Positions 43,252 to 51,751 of a DNA stretch of 64,000 nucleotides are shown here, piece by piece (position 1 is the stretch's first letter; every line of letters starts with the position of its first letter). The stretch lies in the NCBI RefSeq assembly GCF_021646545.1, contig NZ_JAKIRP010000006.1, forward strand, positions 361,826 through 425,825. Reading direction: 5' to 3'. The notes beneath the pieces were generated by a model. The model was given only the letters and a program-made list of their open reading frames with translations, searched no databases and was not told the DNA's origin. This stretch comes from Chitinophaga filiformis. Lineage in GTDB: Bacteria > Bacteroidota > Bacteroidia > Chitinophagales > Chitinophagaceae. The position numbers and the translations under genes are program-made.

Positions 43252-45462
43252 ATGCGAAAGATCTTTACATTGATCCTCTCATTATGCACCATTAATGCCT
43301 ATTCACAAAGCTACAGCGGCACGGTATCCGATCGCGAGAAGCGTCCATTACAGGAAGCGACCATCTATAACCAACGCACAGGCGCTCATACACATACCAA
43401 TGAAATGGGCGCGTTCCGGCTAAAGGACGGTCAACAGGGAGATACATTGAAGGTATCGCATGTTTCCTTTAAGACGCAGCTGGTAGTACTCGATAAATTA
43501 TTCCAGCAGATTATACTGGAACCATCCAATCTTGAACTGAATGAAGTGGCTATCACTTCCTCCATCAAACATCTGAACCTTATATCGGATATTGATCTTA
43601 AGACCAATCCTGTCAAGTCGTCCCAGGAACTGCTGCGCAAAGTGCCCGGCCTGTTCATTGGTCAGCATGCAGGCGGCGGTAAGGCTGAACAGATTTTCCT
43701 GCGTGGATTTGACATTGATCATGGTACTGATATTAACATCAGTGTAGATGGTATGCCGGTCAATATGGTCAGCCATGCACATGGACAAGGGTATGCAGAC
43801 CTCCACTTCCTCATTCCTGAGATTATTGAGAATATTGACTTTGATAAAGGCCCATATCATGCTGATAAAGGCAATCTGGCGACGGCAGGATATGTGGCTT
43901 TTAAAACAAAAGAAAGACTTGACAACAGTAACATTACCCTGGAAGGTGGTAAATTCAATACCTACAGGACCATGGGAATGTTTAACCTGGTGAATAATGA
44001 TAAACAATCTGCCTATGTTGCGGCTGATTACCAGCTGACAGATGGTTATTTTGTTTCTCCGCAAAACTTTAACCGCATCAACCTGATGGGTAAGTATACT
44101 GCCTACATGGAGAATAATGATAAATTGTCTGTATCAGTTTCCCACTTCAAGAGTAAATGGGATGCCAGCGGACAAATACCGCAAAGAGCTGTGGACGCAG
44201 GACTGATCACACGTTTTGGCGCTATCGACAATACAGAAGGCGGCAACACCCAACGTACCAATGTTAACCTTCAATATCTCAAACATGTGGATGCAAATAC
44301 CTTTGTGAGAAGCACAGCTTTTTACAGCCGTTATGATTTTGAGCTGTATTCCAATTTCACATTCTTCCTTGAAGACGCTGAGAACGGCGACCAGATCAGG
44401 CAGAAAGAAAACAGGAGTATTTTCGGTTTTGAATCGGAATTGAACAGGAGTTTCTATCCGGGAGAAAATCCGCTTGAACTTAAAGTAGCGGCGGGTTTGC
44501 GTAATGATGATGTGAATGATATTGAGCTATCTCACACTGTGAACAGGAAAACAACATTGGAACAGCTAAAGCTGGGTGATGTCAATGAGACTAATTTATA
44601 TGCTTATGCCAGCGCTGAATATAAAGCTGGTAAATGGTTGATCAATCCGGCAGTGCGTGTTGATCATTTCAAATTTGATTATGTCGATAAACTGATGCCT
44701 GCTTATGCCACGCAAACACAGAGCAAATCTATTGTAAGTCCTAAGCTGAACTTCTTATATAATCCTAACCACAAGATCCAGTATTTCCTGAAACTGGGTA
44801 AAGGATTTCATAGCAATGATACCCGTGTTGTAGTAGCAGAAAAAGGACTTAAAACATTGCCGGCAGCTTATGGTGCAGATCTCGGGCTGGTATGGAAACC
44901 GGTGTCGAAACTGGTTGTGAATACAGCGCTGTGGTATCTGTTCCTGGAGCAGGAGTTTGTGTATGTAGGCGATGCAGGTATAGTGGAGCCTGGTGGCAAA
45001 ACCACGCGTAGAGGAATTGATCTGGGTGCCCGGTATCAGTTAGGGAAATGGATCTTCATTAATGGCGACTTTACTTATACACACGGCCGTTCCAATGATG
45101 CAGCGAAGGGTGAGGACCGTATTCCATTAGCACCGGTTGTAACAGTTGCAGGTGGTGTCAGTATTCATCATCCTTCAGGTATAAATGGAGGCATCAATAC
45201 AAGGTACCTGGGACATCGTCCGGCTAATGAAGATAATAGCATTGTAGCCAAAGGATATTGTATAACTGATGCGAATATCAGTTATCAGTATAAGCAATTC
45301 ACTATCAGCGTGATCACGGAGAACATCTTTAATACGGCATGGAATGAGACGCAGTTTGCAACAGAGAGCAGGTTAAAGGATGAAGCAGCGCCGGTAACGG
45401 AGATACATTTCACACCGGGCACACCGTTTAATATCAGGGGGACGCTGAGTTACAGGTTCTGA
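43252..45462 (+). CDS. TonB-dependent outer-membrane receptor
   Basis: 736-residue beta-barrel transporter. The signal peptide is MRKIFTLILSLCTINAYSQ. Residues 20-95 form a carboxypeptidase-regulatory-like Ig domain (YSGTVSDREKRPLQEATIY). The plug (about 105-230) has FLRGFDIDHGTDINISVDGM, a His-containing SHAHGQGYADLHFLIPE and a GPYHADKGNLATAGYVAF strand; the barrel ends IRGTLSYRF with a C-terminal Phe. No SusD partner follows, so a metal, siderophore or cofactor substrate is as likely as a glycan. The His-rich plug loop is compatible with a metal ligand, but this is inference. Confidence 0.93.
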   Translation: MRKIFTLILSLCTINAYSQSYSGTVSDREKRPLQEATIYNQRTGAHTHTNEMGAFRLKDGQQGDTLKVSHVSFKTQLVVLDKLFQQIILEPSNLELNEVAITSSIKHLNLISDIDLKTNPVKSSQELLRKVPGLFIGQHAGGGKAEQIFLRGFDIDHGTDINISVDGMPVNMVSHAHGQGYADLHFLIPEIIENIDFDKGPYHADKGNLATAGYVAFKTKERLDNSNITLEGGKFNTYRTMGMFNLVNNDKQSAYVAADYQLTDGYFVSPQNFNRINLMGKYTAYMENNDKLSVSVSHFKSKWDASGQIPQRAVDAGLITRFGAIDNTEGGNTQRTNVNLQYLKHVDANTFVRSTAFYSRYDFELYSNFTFFLEDAENGDQIRQKENRSIFGFESELNRSFYPGENPLELKVAAGLRNDDVNDIELSHTVNRKTTLEQLKLGDVNETNLYAYASAEYKAGKWLINPAVRVDHFKFDYVDKLMPAYATQTQSKSIVSPKLNFLYNPNHKIQYFLKLGKGFHSNDTRVVVAEKGLKTLPAAYGADLGLVWKPVSKLVVNTALWYLFLEQEFVYVGDAGIVEPGGKTTRRGIDLGARYQLGKWIFINGDFTYTHGRSNDAAKGEDRIPLAPVVTVAGGVSIHHPSGINGGINTRYLGHRPANEDNSIVAKGYCITDANISYQYKQFTISVITENIFNTAWNETQFATESRLKDEAAPVTEIHFTPGTPFNIRGTLSYRF

Positions 45463-45483
45463 TCTGGCAGTGAATGACATTTT

Positions 45484-45539
45484 CAGGGGTTAAACTAAAA
45501 GCAAAATTTGCTTTAGTTTAACCCCTGTTTTTATTTTTA
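45484..45539 (+). terminator. Long terminator after the TonB receptor
   Basis: CAGGGGTTAAACTAAA(A)GCA pairs with TGCTTTAGTTTAACCCCTG, a stem of about 21 bp with one bulged A and nearly no loop, then TTTTTATTTTT. Confidence 0.9.
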
Positions 45540-45540
45540 A

Positions 45541-46020
45541 GGTTCACACTTCACAACTGTTCATTTTGTTCACTTTCTTGTAATCTACAGCCATGACATT
45601 CATTTTGCCGCGGTTACTGCGTAATCTTGGACGCCGTTTAAATTGAACAGGCAGATGCATTTATGGAGAGCTTAAACAGAGCTTTTAACAGAATTCCGTA
45701 AAAGAGCCAGTCACGGGACGTAACAAAATGAGACACTATACCCCCTAACGAATTGAACCTTATCAGGCAACTGGTAAGGTTTTCCTTTTACGCCGAAGTT
45801 CCAAACTTCACGCTTTTCATTTTGTTCACTTCTGATAACTTTCAACCATTACATTTTCTTTGGTTACTGTTAACTAGTCATTAACTCATTTACCAATAAA
45901 AAAATTGAATTTCGATCTTATATGGCATTATTCGTTGCCATGTAAAATTATACATCTGTTCTATCAATCTCTGGTATGTGTATTTACATAGTTAATCCAC
46001 AACTTTTAAACAGAGATAAA
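45541..46020. repeat. Remnant of a duplicated upstream region and gene end
   Basis: 45645-45712 is identical over 68 bp to 46725-46792, the last 19 codons (including stop) and trailer of the small gene at 46596. The two lie exactly 1080 bp apart. The stretch before it (TTCATTTTGTTCACTT at about 45560) also matches the sequence before the DUF6934-like gene (TTTTCATTTTGTTCACTTCT near 45815). The first copy has thus lost the gene bodies and kept only its leader and tail. Confidence 0.85.
45645..45704 (+). pseudogene. 3' fragment of a duplicate of the 46596 gene
   Basis: Encodes EQADAFMESLNRAFNRIP and the stop codon, exactly as in the intact gene, but the sequence upstream bears no start or matching N-terminus. 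It is a deletion remnant of a tandem duplication. Confidence 0.85.
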
Positions 46021-46590
46021 ATGGCAAATGCAGTAAAAATCAACTTCGACGATGTTTATGATATTAACATGGTATCAAATGAAATGACATTAGCAAGTTT
46101 TGAAACAGAACTTACAGATGGAAGTAAAAAAAAGTTACTGGTAGAAATAAGTCCTAACGCACACGAGTTAATGCCCAATGTCTACAATCTGGCCTTCGGT
46201 CCATCGGATACAAACGGCGAAATTGATGATAAAGCGCAGATAAAACATAAAGACTATTCAAAAGTCTTTTCCACTATTCTTTTGCATGCCCAGATATATC
46301 TGACTGACCATCCCGATCATTACCTGGGAATTGATGGCTCCAGCAATTCGCGAGCTTGGCTATATTATCGATTTATTCTAAGCAATTTTGACTATTTAAG
46401 CACCTATTTCGAGATGAGAGCTATGAAGTATTATGTAAGAATAACGAGATTTGGTAAATATCAATATGAAAATCCATTCGATTTCAAAGACATCAAATCC
46501 GATTTCGTAAGAATTACGAGAGACAGTCCCTGGCATCCCGAATTTATGTATAACTATTTCATTTTTTCCAATAAAGATCAATTAAACTAA
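46021..46590 (+). CDS. DUF6934-like protein
   Basis: 189 residues. The start at 46021 (MANAVKINFDDVYDINMVSN) follows a run of AT-rich sequence; an upstream in-frame extension looks non-coding. Recognised segments are PNVYNLAFGPSDTNGEIDDK, a KVFSTILLHAQIYLTDHPDH helix and SSNSRAWLYYRFILSNFDYL. These fit the Bacteroidota family I recall as DUF6934, of unknown function, often found with small partner genes. The gene is AT-rich compared with its neighbours. A 61-residue gene starts 5 nt after its stop codon, probably co-translated. A remnant upstream duplicate shows that the module was once present twice. Confidence 0.7.
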   Translation: MANAVKINFDDVYDINMVSNEMTLASFETELTDGSKKKLLVEISPNAHELMPNVYNLAFGPSDTNGEIDDKAQIKHKDYSKVFSTILLHAQIYLTDHPDHYLGIDGSSNSRAWLYYRFILSNFDYLSTYFEMRAMKYYVRITRFGKYQYENPFDFKDIKSDFVRITRDSPWHPEFMYNYFIFSNKDQLN

Positions 46591-46595
46591 TTAAC

Positions 46596-46781
46596 ATGAA
46601 AGATCCAAAGGTAGAGGAAAAGATTCAAGCCTTAATTGCACAAGCCAAGGCAACGGGTAAAACAGTTAAGATCAGAGTGCCTGCACGTCGTAGATCATCA
46701 CTAAGTCAGATCATTAGAACTAAAGAACAGGCAGATGCATTTATGGAGAGCTTAAACAGAGCTTTTAACAGAATTCCGTAA
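46596..46781 (+). CDS. Small basic protein, partner of the DUF6934-like gene
   Basis: 61 residues, MKDPKVEEKIQALIAQAKAT in part, with an Arg-rich stretch PARRRSSLSQII and the C-terminal EQADAFMESLNRAF helix. The size, charge and position directly after a conserved gene of unknown function recall antitoxin- or adaptor-like partners. No family is recognised. The 3' end was duplicated together with its trailer (see 45645-45704), so the real unit includes it. It ends before a 22-bp hairpin (46872-46940). Confidence 0.65.
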   Translation: MKDPKVEEKIQALIAQAKATGKTVKIRVPARRRSSLSQIIRTKEQADAFMESLNRAFNRIP

Positions 46782-46871
46782 AAGAGCCAGTCGCAGGATG
46801 TATCAAAAATAAACGAACAATCTGCCGCTTTATATGACTAGCTGGGGCCGTCAGGAATCTGAATAAAAGAA

Positions 46872-46940
46872 GCTGTCACAATATGAAGTGCCCGCAAAAG
46901 TTGTTTAACTTTTTTTGGGGGCACTTCATATTGTGACAGC
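46872..46940. repeat. 22-bp inverted repeat, MITE- or terminator-like
   Basis: GCTGTCACAATATGAAGTGC plus CC (46872-46893) is the exact reverse complement of 46919-46940. The 25-nt loop can form a second small stem, AAAAGTT/AACTTTT. It sits between two convergent genes and may terminate both. The ends also resemble IS terminal repeats (GGCTGTC-type), so a 70-bp transposon derivative is possible. Confidence 0.8.
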
Positions 46941-46965
46941 CTCTTTTATATCTTATAGCATCCCC

Positions 46966-48177
46966 TCATCTGATCTTCTCCACAAACCTCTTCGTCGCAT
47001 CCTGATAAACATTCACAAAATGCGTACGCACCATATCAGCTTCCGCTGTTGATGCATTAGCCAGTTTCAGCATGATCTTCTTTGATGGCAACAACGGCAT
47101 ATGACAGTCAACACAATTATTTGCCAGTACTATTCCCGTAGGTGCTTTATAAGAACAGGAATCATGGGCAACACCATTTACATTGTGACAACTGATGCAG
47201 CGCTGTGAGAATGCCGCCATATTTTGCCGCTCGCTGACATGTACATTATGACAAGACGAACAATCCAGTTCTGCCATCATCTTAAAACATCTACAGGCGG
47301 TCAGCAGGCCGTACTGGTTACCATGCACGTCCAGATTTCCTACCGTGTCAACATCGTAATTTGGTGTAGAAAAGTCATCCAGTTTTTGTCCTACTACAAA
47401 ACTAAAAGCAGGTTGCGTATGTTTTCTTAACCCCGAATGGCACTGAGCACAGGCATCCAGACGTTGCTGACGGGAAAGATTTTTCGTATTGATAATATTA
47501 TTGGCAGTCTTCACCTCCGGATGTTGTGTATGGAATGCGACATGCGCAGCTCCGGGACCATGACATCTTTCACAATCGACGCCATACAGGAGCGTTTTTT
47601 TGTCAAACACGGTACTTCCATCTTTCTTTTCTTTTGCTTCAACGTAAGTGGCATGGCATTCAAGACAGGTAGCAGGAATTGGTCTGTCAAAGCGGATGTA
47701 GTTCTCCGAATACCCCGGACTATTGCACCAATCGTTGGCAGGTGTATAGTACGATACCGGCAATTGAAACAACCTGTTCCTGTCCCAATAAAGATAGGTC
47801 TGCCCTTTCCTTCCTGAGCCGATCACAACACCAAACTCCCTTTGTTCGGTCGGAAAACCATTCATGTAGGCCGTTTGCAGGAAAACATCTTTCTTCTTTT
47901 CCAGTTCCACCACCATCCATTTGTTATATACAAACTGATTTTTACCGGGTGCAAAGCTGCCTTTAATACTTGCGTCGTCCGGCAATGCAGAGGTCAGGAA
48001 ATGGGCTGTATGGCGACTATTTTTGAAGATCTCACTATGGCAGGAGGCACATGCTGTCGATCCGGCAAAGGTTGGGGGTGCTGATACAGATGATACAGGT
48101 CCGGGATTGAAGGCAGCGCATATAATACTGCCTGTGAATATCACAGATACAATTATTAAAAATATGAGACCTTTCAT
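46966..48177 (-). CDS. Multiheme c-type cytochrome
   Basis: 403-residue exported electron carrier with an N-terminal signal anchor (MKGLIFLIIVSVIFTGSIIC). Seven CxxCH heme motifs are visible: CASCH, CLECH, CERCH, CAQCH, CSSCH, CISCH and CVDCH. The layout matches the NrfA/octaheme-like or cytochrome c-554 families, without a clear CxxCK active-site motif, so electron transfer is more likely than nitrite reduction. It is upstream of no other respiratory gene here; the HD-Pnk gene lies 69 nt away on the same strand, with a terminator between. Confidence 0.88.
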   Translation of the reverse strand: MKGLIFLIIVSVIFTGSIICAAFNPGPVSSVSAPPTFAGSTACASCHSEIFKNSRHTAHFLTSALPDDASIKGSFAPGKNQFVYNKWMVVELEKKKDVFLQTAYMNGFPTEQREFGVVIGSGRKGQTYLYWDRNRLFQLPVSYYTPANDWCNSPGYSENYIRFDRPIPATCLECHATYVEAKEKKDGSTVFDKKTLLYGVDCERCHGPGAAHVAFHTQHPEVKTANNIINTKNLSRQQRLDACAQCHSGLRKHTQPAFSFVVGQKLDDFSTPNYDVDTVGNLDVHGNQYGLLTACRCFKMMAELDCSSCHNVHVSERQNMAAFSQRCISCHNVNGVAHDSCSYKAPTGIVLANNCVDCHMPLLPSKKIMLKLANASTAEADMVRTHFVNVYQDATKRFVEKIR

Positions 48178-48205
48178 TGTTACTGTATGATCCTATAAGT
48201 AACAA

Positions 48206-48238
48206 AGAAAAGGCCGGTAAGGTTACACCTCCGGCCTT
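48206..48238 (-). terminator. Terminator after the RNA-repair operon
   Basis: AAGGCCGG (48210-48217) pairs with CCGGCCTT (48231-48238); on the minus strand TTTTCTTTG follows. It separates the HD-Pnk gene from the multiheme cytochrome gene. Confidence 0.8.
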
Positions 48239-48246
48239 CTTTTCTC

Positions 48247-49359
48247 TTAGCGCACATGATAAATTACGTCATGCGCTTCTGTCACATCCGGGATCTCCAG
48301 TTTATTGATGAGCTTCTGCATGGCATTATAGGGCACGGTTGCTTCCCTGTTCCCGTTCTGCCGAAATAGCTCCTTATAAGGTACTTCCACATATACGACC
48401 GTAACGCCCGCATCATACTGCATACAAAGGGCTATCAATTGTTCCCGCATCTGGTGGGTAGTATTGGTGGCATTCCAGACAAACGAACGCTTATTCCTCA
48501 GGTACACTCTTGCCTGTTCTTTAGCAGCCTGTACTACTTTTCCTGTACCGCTTTTATCAGCGGGGCTAATCTTCATCTGCGTGCGGATATCGTCTAATGA
48601 GATGATCTCCCAGTCCGGCTGCCGGTAATATTTCTTCACATAAGTATCCTTACCGGCACCGGGTAGTCCGCTCATGATCACTACCTGCACTGCAGGTGCT
48701 TTATAGGGTACATAACCCGGTGCAGCATCTCCTTTCCGGAGGTAATGCATGCGGGCCTGTGCATTCTCAAAAGGCCAGGGTGTTCCCCAGCACTGATGCT
48801 CTTTACAATACTCCTCGAAGCAATCAATGCGATACAACAGCTCAGCAGTGTCAGGTGCAATGCGCCCGACCATATCAGCACGTGCCAGCAGGGCGAGGTG
48901 CTGTGTGTTTACCTGTAATGACGCATGAATAATAGTACGCAGCGGATCTCTTCTTTCCAGCAACCATAAAGGCAAACTGTGATATTTCACCAGTTTGGTG
49001 ATCTGTTCGCGGATATGGAAAGGCGTTGCGATCTCCTTATACAGTATCTGCCGGGCAGTTCCCTCTCCTTTCCGTGCATGGCCTGCGGAAGTGACACGGC
49101 CATCCAGCTCTGTAATAGTTGTACTGCGCTTCTCTACATCGTGCAACAGTGCAGCGGCCCAGAGGATCTCTTTGTCCTGCGGAGATAATGCCTGATATGC
49201 TGATTGTTCCTGTAATGCGGTCAACACCATTTGCGTGTGAATGGCCACATTACCTTCCCCATGGTGTATGGGGTCCTGTGGTACGTGCTGCATATCGCCT
49301 ACCCAGTCGTACGTCTGCTCAAGATATGACCATGATTTATTTTCAGTGATTGTCCACAT
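48247..49359 (-). CDS. HD-Pnk-like RNA end-healing enzyme (HD phosphoesterase plus polynucleotide kinase)
   Basis: 370 residues. The start at 49359 is fixed by an AAGGAGGT Shine-Dalgarno 4 nt upstream. Residues 35-190 form an HD domain with the ALLHDVEK motif (His73, Asp74) and a preceding AIHTQMV His. Residues 228-370 form a P-loop kinase: GLPGAGKDT (Lys237), SLDDIR, which in T4-Pnk-like kinases supplies the Asp that activates the 5'-OH, and WNATNTTHQMR. The arrangement equals that of Runella slithyformis HD-Pnk, which removes 2',3'-phosphates and phosphorylates 5'-OH RNA ends. It overlaps the RNA ligase gene upstream by 17 nt. Confidence 0.85.
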   Translation of the reverse strand: MWTITENKSWSYLEQTYDWVGDMQHVPQDPIHHGEGNVAIHTQMVLTALQEQSAYQALSPQDKEILWAAALLHDVEKRSTTITELDGRVTSAGHARKGEGTARQILYKEIATPFHIREQITKLVKYHSLPLWLLERRDPLRTIIHASLQVNTQHLALLARADMVGRIAPDTAELLYRIDCFEEYCKEHQCWGTPWPFENAQARMHYLRKGDAAPGYVPYKAPAVQVVIMSGLPGAGKDTYVKKYYRQPDWEIISLDDIRTQMKISPADKSGTGKVVQAAKEQARVYLRNKRSFVWNATNTTHQMREQLIALCMQYDAGVTVVYVEVPYKELFRQNGNREATVPYNAMQKLINKLEIPDVTEAHDVIYHVR

Positions 49360-50053
49360 ATTTACCTCCTTCATGCTGAAGGGCTGCACGACGCCAGTTA
49401 CGCGTCCAGTGCGCGTCAGTTTTGACATGCCCTTTTCTTACATATTTAAATACATTTTCTGCGAATGCATGTACCGGAAAACCGGCTGCATTACGTGTAA
49501 CGATCCCTTCCATGGTAGCAGGCGTACCGGTGGCAGCGTCATACGCATTAAAACTACCGGGGCCTTTTACAATGTTAAGTATGTCACTTTCAAAATCAGC
49601 CTTGACCAATGGTGCCTGCAACTGTTGAATGACCGGTACAGTGGGCAGATCGAGCATAGCGGCATAAAAGCTGGTCTCTTCCCAGCTGAGCCAGCGGTCA
49701 TGTTCTCTCACTGCAAACACATAGAAATGATGGTCCAGATCTTCGTATGCAATAGAATGTACGGCATACAGGTTCTCCAGGAATATCTCCAGGTCGCCCA
49801 GGTCATTTTTTATCAGCTGCCAGTAACGGCGCAGACTTTCTGTCCACGGAGAGGTAGTGGGCGCTACATGAGAGCGCGCAAACACACCATGGCGGGACAG
49901 GCAATTATTTTCACCGTCCAGTTTTTCCGTGTGCACCAGTGCAGGAATGGCCGAGATATACTGCCAATAATCATGCTGAATGCGATCATCGCTGGTAGTG
50001 CCCGGCGAGAACGGAAAATGATAGGTACGGCCATATTTTTCTGAAATAGCCAT
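49343..50053 (-). CDS. RNA ligase family protein
   Basis: 236 residues. Joins RNA ends by an enzyme-AMP intermediate. Motif I EKLDGEN has the predicted AMP-accepting Lys44; HGVFARSHV supplies the motif Ia/Arg region, FYVFAVRE motif III-like, EGIVTR motif IV and VFKYVRKGHV motif V. The N-terminal RTYHFPFSPGTTSDDR is typical of bacterial RNA ligase family members next to PNK genes. The gene is first in a two-gene operon with HD-Pnk, so the pair contains end-healing and end-sealing activities. No promoter was clear, apart from a distant TACCTTTG at 50183-50190. Confidence 0.85.
   Translation of the reverse strand: MAISEKYGRTYHFPFSPGTTSDDRIQHDYWQYISAIPALVHTEKLDGENNCLSRHGVFARSHVAPTTSPWTESLRRYWQLIKNDLGDLEIFLENLYAVHSIAYEDLDHHFYVFAVREHDRWLSWEETSFYAAMLDLPTVPVIQQLQAPLVKADFESDILNIVKGPGSFNAYDAATGTPATMEGIVTRNAAGFPVHAFAENVFKYVRKGHVKTDAHWTRNWRRAALQHEGGKYVDNH
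49364..49371 (-). promoter_or_regulatory. Strong Shine-Dalgarno of HD-Pnk inside the ligase gene
   Basis: AAGGAGGT on the minus strand, 4 nt before the ATG at 49359, inside the ligase codons for EGGKY. A full Shine-Dalgarno is unusual in Bacteroidota and points to translational coupling. Confidence 0.75.
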
Positions 50054-50263
50054 ATCGGGGTATTTTGATTAAAAAAAAGATTCACAGGCCATTCCTGCAG
50101 AACGCAGGTGGCGTAGTTAACAATAGTATGCCTGTGATATTACATGACGCAAGGTTTGTCAGTTTTTTTTAATAATTGCACGCAAAGGTAAGTATTTCCG
50201 TGAGATATTCTACGACTCTTATACGACAGCATATAGTCGTCAAAAAAACACTAAATTACGTTT

Positions 50264-51640
50264 ATGAGAAACTTGCTATTCCTCTGCCTGCTTGGAGCAA
50301 TAGTTCCGGCGGTAATGTCATGTGGCAGCCCTTCCACCCGTCAGCTGGCGAAAGACAGTACAGCTGTTGATACCACTGCCTTATCCACAGATTCTATATT
50401 CAATATTGTTGAAGAGCGTACGTTCCAGTACTTCTGGGATGGCGCCGAACCTGCCAGTGGTATGGCAAGAGAACGGTATCATGTGGATGGTGATTATCCT
50501 GAAAATGATATGAACGTTGTTACGTCTGGCGGCAGCGGCTTTGGGGTGATGGCTATCCTGGCGGGCATTGAACGGGGTTATATTACCCGTCAGCAGGGAC
50601 TGGAACGGCTGACAAAGATCGTATCCTTCCTTGAAAAAGCCGATCGTTTTCATGGCGCCTGGCCACACTGGATGTATGAAGAGAACGGAAAGGTAAAGCC
50701 GTTCGGACAAAAAGATAATGGCGGCGATCTTGTCGAAACGTCTTTTATGATCCAGGGACTGTTATGTGTGCGTCAGTATTTTGCTACAGGTAACGATCAG
50801 GAAAAGGCGCTTGGTGCCAGGATTAATAAACTATGGGAAGATGTGGACTGGAGCTGGTACAGGAACGGTAAAAACGTGTTATACTGGCATTGGTCGCCTA
50901 ACTATCACTGGGAGATGAACTTCCCTGTAACAGGTTATAATGAATGCCTGATCATGTATGTGCTGGCAGCATCCTCTCCCACACATAGTGTTCCCGCAGC
51001 AGTATACCACGAAGGATGGGCACGTAACGGCGCTATCAGAGATAGCATCAAAGCGTATGGCTATACGCTCACATTATCGCACAACTATGCAAAACAATAC
51101 GGAGGGCCCTTGTTCTGGGCACACTATTCCTACCTGGGACTTGATCCGCATGGTTTAAAAGACCGGTATGCTGACTATTGGGAGCATAATACCAACCAGA
51201 CGCTGATCAATCGTCAATGGTGTGTAGAGAACCCTAAAAAGTATAAAGGCTATGGTCCTGATAGCTGGGGACTGACCGCCAGTTATTCTGTGAACGGATA
51301 TGCCGCACATGCACCAGGCGAGAATACTGACCTGGGTGTCATCTCTCCTACCGCCGCGCTGTCTTCCATGCCTTATACGCCGGAATATTCCAAACAGGCA
51401 ATGGTTCACTGGTATAAGGACATGCGTGATAAGACATTTGGTAAATACGGCTTCTATGATGCTTTCAGCGAAACAAACAACTGGTTTCCGCAACGATACC
51501 TGGCTATAGACCAGGGGCCGGCGGTTGTGATGATGGAAAACTACCGTAGCGGTTTGCTGTGGAAGTTATTTATGAGTTGCCCGGAAGTGAAATCAGGGTT
51601 GAAGAAACTGGATTTTGAAAGTCCATACCTGAATAAATAA
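50264..51640 (+). CDS. GH144-like endo-beta-1,2-glucanase (glycoamylase family)
   Basis: 458 residues, lipoprotein-type signal MRNLLFLCLLGAIVPAVMSC. The glycoamylase (PF10091-type) (alpha/alpha)6 fold is marked by RTFQYFWDGAEPASGMARER, TSGGSGFGVMAI, GGDLVETSFMIQGLL, PVTGYNECLIMYVLAASS and WGLTASYSVNGYAAHAPGEN. The founding GH144 enzyme, from Chitinophaga pinensis, cuts beta-1,2-glucan (sophorose chains); this protein looks like a close relative. Products would be sophoro-oligosaccharides. It is transcribed alone, divergently from the RNA ligase pair, and ends at a hairpin (51641-51684). Confidence 0.85.
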   Translation: MRNLLFLCLLGAIVPAVMSCGSPSTRQLAKDSTAVDTTALSTDSIFNIVEERTFQYFWDGAEPASGMARERYHVDGDYPENDMNVVTSGGSGFGVMAILAGIERGYITRQQGLERLTKIVSFLEKADRFHGAWPHWMYEENGKVKPFGQKDNGGDLVETSFMIQGLLCVRQYFATGNDQEKALGARINKLWEDVDWSWYRNGKNVLYWHWSPNYHWEMNFPVTGYNECLIMYVLAASSPTHSVPAAVYHEGWARNGAIRDSIKAYGYTLTLSHNYAKQYGGPLFWAHYSYLGLDPHGLKDRYADYWEHNTNQTLINRQWCVENPKKYKGYGPDSWGLTASYSVNGYAAHAPGENTDLGVISPTAALSSMPYTPEYSKQAMVHWYKDMRDKTFGKYGFYDAFSETNNWFPQRYLAIDQGPAVVMMENYRSGLLWKLFMSCPEVKSGLKKLDFESPYLNK

Positions 51641-51684
51641 TATCAGCGGGACGGCGCAACCATAAGCATCCGCCCCGCTGATAA
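51641..51684 (+). terminator. Hairpin after the GH144 gene
   Basis: TATCAGCGGG and CCCGCTGATA form a 10-bp stem, extended by CGG/CCG. No clear T-run, so a weak or bidirectional terminator. Confidence 0.6.
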
Positions 51685-51751
51685 TTCATCTCTTGCAGAA
51701 AAGTAGCCTGTTAACATCGAACGTTATGTAAACAGTTATAAGATAACTATT

